A DNA stretch of 7,640 nucleotides from JBBQBQ01 sp038317685. GTDB lineage: Bacteria > Desulfobacterota > Desulfuromonadia > Desulfuromonadales > DDH964. The position numbers were made by a program, and so were the translations under genes. Every line of letters starts with the position of its first letter. Position 1 is the stretch's first letter. Shown here one piece after another: positions 6,466 through 7,640 of the stretch. The stretch spans positions 1 through 7,640 of the forward strand of contig JBBQBQ010000174.1 in assembly GCA_038317685.1 (NCBI GenBank), given 5' to 3'. Under the pieces are notes generated by a model. The model made no database searches and was not told the DNA's origin. It worked only from the letters and a program-made list of their open reading frames with translations.

Positions 6466-7640
6466 ATGGGTAATAAACCGACGCTGTTGGCCCAACCGGG
6501 CAAGTTCGGCACCCTGGAACTGAAAAACCGGCTGGTCATGCCGGCCATGTGTACCAATTACACCTATCAGGGTCATTTTACCGATGAGGCTGTTCACTAC
6601 TACGGCCTGCGGGCCAAGGGCGGGGTCGGGCTGATCGTTATCGAGGCGGCGGCCATCGACTACCCCATCGGGCGTTCGGTCATCAACTGCGCCGTCTCCC
6701 ACGACCGGTTCATCCCGACTCTGAAGAAGCTGACCGACGAGATCCACAAGTACGGCGCCAAGGTCTCCCTGCAGATCATGCACTCGGGGCGTCAATCGAG
6801 CTCCCTGACCGGCGGCACCCAGCCGATCTCCTGTTCCAGCCAGGCCAGCGCCCAGCAGCTGTACAAGGAAGCGCCGCGCCAGATGACCACCTATGAGGTC
6901 AAAGAGTGCATCAAGCAGTTTGGCGAGGGTGCCCTTCGCGCCAAACAGGCCGGCTTCGATACGGTTGAGGCCCATTTCGCGCACGGTTACCTCGGCAGTT
7001 CCTTCCTGTCGCCGTTTCTGAACAATACCCGGGCCGACGAGTACGCCGGCATGGAGGGCGGGGTCCGCTTCGCGACGGAAGTCATCCGTTCGATCAAGCA
7101 GCACTGCGGCGAAAATTACCCGGTCATGTCCCGGATCAACGGTGACGATTACTACCCCGACGGCGGCGTCACCAGTATCGATTCGATCATGATCGCGGCA
7201 GCCCTGGAGCAGGCCGGCTGCGACTGCATCAATATTTCCTCCGGCTTGCGGGAATCGAACCATCCCCTCCACGATCAGACCGCCGGCTCGCCGCGCGGCT
7301 CCTGGGTCTATATGGCTGAAGCAATCAAGAAGTCGGTCAAGGTCCCGGTCATGATCGCCAAACGGATCTCGGAGGATATGGCCGAAGGGATTCTCGAGAG
7401 CGGCGCAGCGGACTTCGTCTGTATCGGCCGGCCGCATATCTCCGACCCGGAGTATGTCAACAAGCTGCTGAGCGGCAATGCCGAGGACATCAAACCGTGC
7501 GTCTGGTGTGCCCAGGGGTGCTTCGATGTCCTCTGGATGCTGGCCCCGACCACCTGTCTGACCAACCCGGCCGCCGGTCGGAGCGAGGAGACCTCCCTGG
7601 AAGAGCTGCCGCAGGCTTTAAAGAAGAAAAAGGTTCTGGT
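6466..7640 (+). CDS. 2,4-dienoyl-CoA reductase / old yellow enzyme family oxidoreductase (3' end cut by window)
   Basis: The visible 391 residues hold the FMN-binding TIM barrel of the old yellow enzyme family: KFGTLELKNRLVMPAM at 13-28, LQIMHSGRQ at 102-110, AHGYLGSSFLSPF at 172-184 with Tyr175 at the catalytic Tyr166 of E. coli FadH, and GRPHISDPE at 321-329. A 4Fe-4S motif follows, Cys345-x2-Cys348-x3-Cys352-x11-Cys364, the same spacing as FadH. The sequence ends at KKKKVLV, the point where the FAD/NAD(P)-binding domain begins in this family, so a full protein of about 640-680 residues is expected. The segment matching GWHEAR of FadH reads GLRESN, so the FadH catalytic His252 is replaced by Arg260-262 region sequence (Arg262). 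Relatives include BaiCD/BaiH and the naphthoyl-CoA reductases. It probably reduces or rearranges an unsaturated acyl-CoA of the pathway. Start supported by AAGGAG. Confidence 0.9.
   Translation, partial: MGNKPTLLAQPGKFGTLELKNRLVMPAMCTNYTYQGHFTDEAVHYYGLRAKGGVGLIVIEAAAIDYPIGRSVINCAVSHDRFIPTLKKLTDEIHKYGAKVSLQIMHSGRQSSSLTGGTQPISCSSQASAQQLYKEAPRQMTTYEVKECIKQFGEGALRAKQAGFDTVEAHFAHGYLGSSFLSPFLNNTRADEYAGMEGGVRFATEVIRSIKQHCGENYPVMSRINGDDYYPDGGVTSIDSIMIAAALEQAGCDCINISSGLRESNHPLHDQTAGSPRGSWVYMAEAIKKSVKVPVMIAKRISEDMAEGILESGAADFVCIGRPHISDPEYVNKLLSGNAEDIKPCVWCAQGCFDVLWMLAPTTCLTNPAAGRSEETSLEELPQALKKKKVL

Noticed and set aside
5392..7437. A 681-codon open frame on the minus strand under the CoA-transferase and flavoenzyme genes
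   Set aside because: It lies entirely antisense to two strongly recognisable proteins with good ribosome binding sites and its translation resembles no family. Long antisense frames are common in GC-rich coding DNA.

Overview
The window is a GC-rich bacterial stretch with every gene on the + strand. Genes are packed tightly: two overlaps of 10-11 bp, and gaps of about 30-60 bp, each holding a clear purine-rich ribosome binding site. It reads as the middle of one catabolic operon, cut at both ends. Family content (cobalamin-dependent acyl-CoA mutase, family III CoA-transferase, DUF35/thiolase pair, Fe-S/flavin dienoyl-CoA-reductase-like enzyme) and codon style suggest a strict or facultative anaerobe. 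A deltaproteobacterium such as a Desulfuromonadales/Geobacterales-type organism is my guess, held with low confidence.

Layout: 1-70 is the 3' end of an unidentified gene. 116-1453 is a MmgE/PrpD-family protein. 1443-3100 is the large (substrate-binding) subunit of a methylmalonyl-CoA-mutase-family enzyme, split by a one-base frameshift at a C run at 2059-2062. 3091-3903 is a two-domain protein: a cobalamin-binding mutase small subunit joined to a DUF35 zinc-ribbon/OB-fold domain. 3935-5098 is an SCP2-type thiolase. 5158-6402 is a family III (CaiB/BaiF/Frc-type) CoA-transferase. 6466 to the window end is an old-yellow-enzyme/2,4-dienoyl-CoA-reductase-like protein with its 4Fe-4S cysteines, cut before its C-terminal dinucleotide-binding part. 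No RNA genes, mobile elements or CRISPR were seen, and no non-coding stretch exceeds about 65 bases.

How the genes may work together (inference): the CoA-transferase makes a CoA thioester of an organic acid. The cobalamin mutase rearranges its carbon skeleton. The MmgE/PrpD protein and the flavoenzyme adjust hydration and double bonds. The thiolase, with the DUF35 domain carried on the mutase small subunit, cleaves the resulting 3-oxoacyl-CoA. The mutase keeps the residues that in methylmalonyl-CoA mutase contact the substrate carboxylate but has lost several that contact CoA and the rest of the substrate, so an ordinary methylmalonyl-CoA mutase is unlikely. The covalent link between a B12 mutase subunit and a thiolase partner domain is the most striking feature. 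It argues that rearrangement and thiolytic cleavage are successive or physically coupled steps of a pathway I cannot name. The substrate may be a branched or substituted dicarboxylic acid, by loose analogy with anaerobic benzylsuccinate or alkylsuccinate breakdown.
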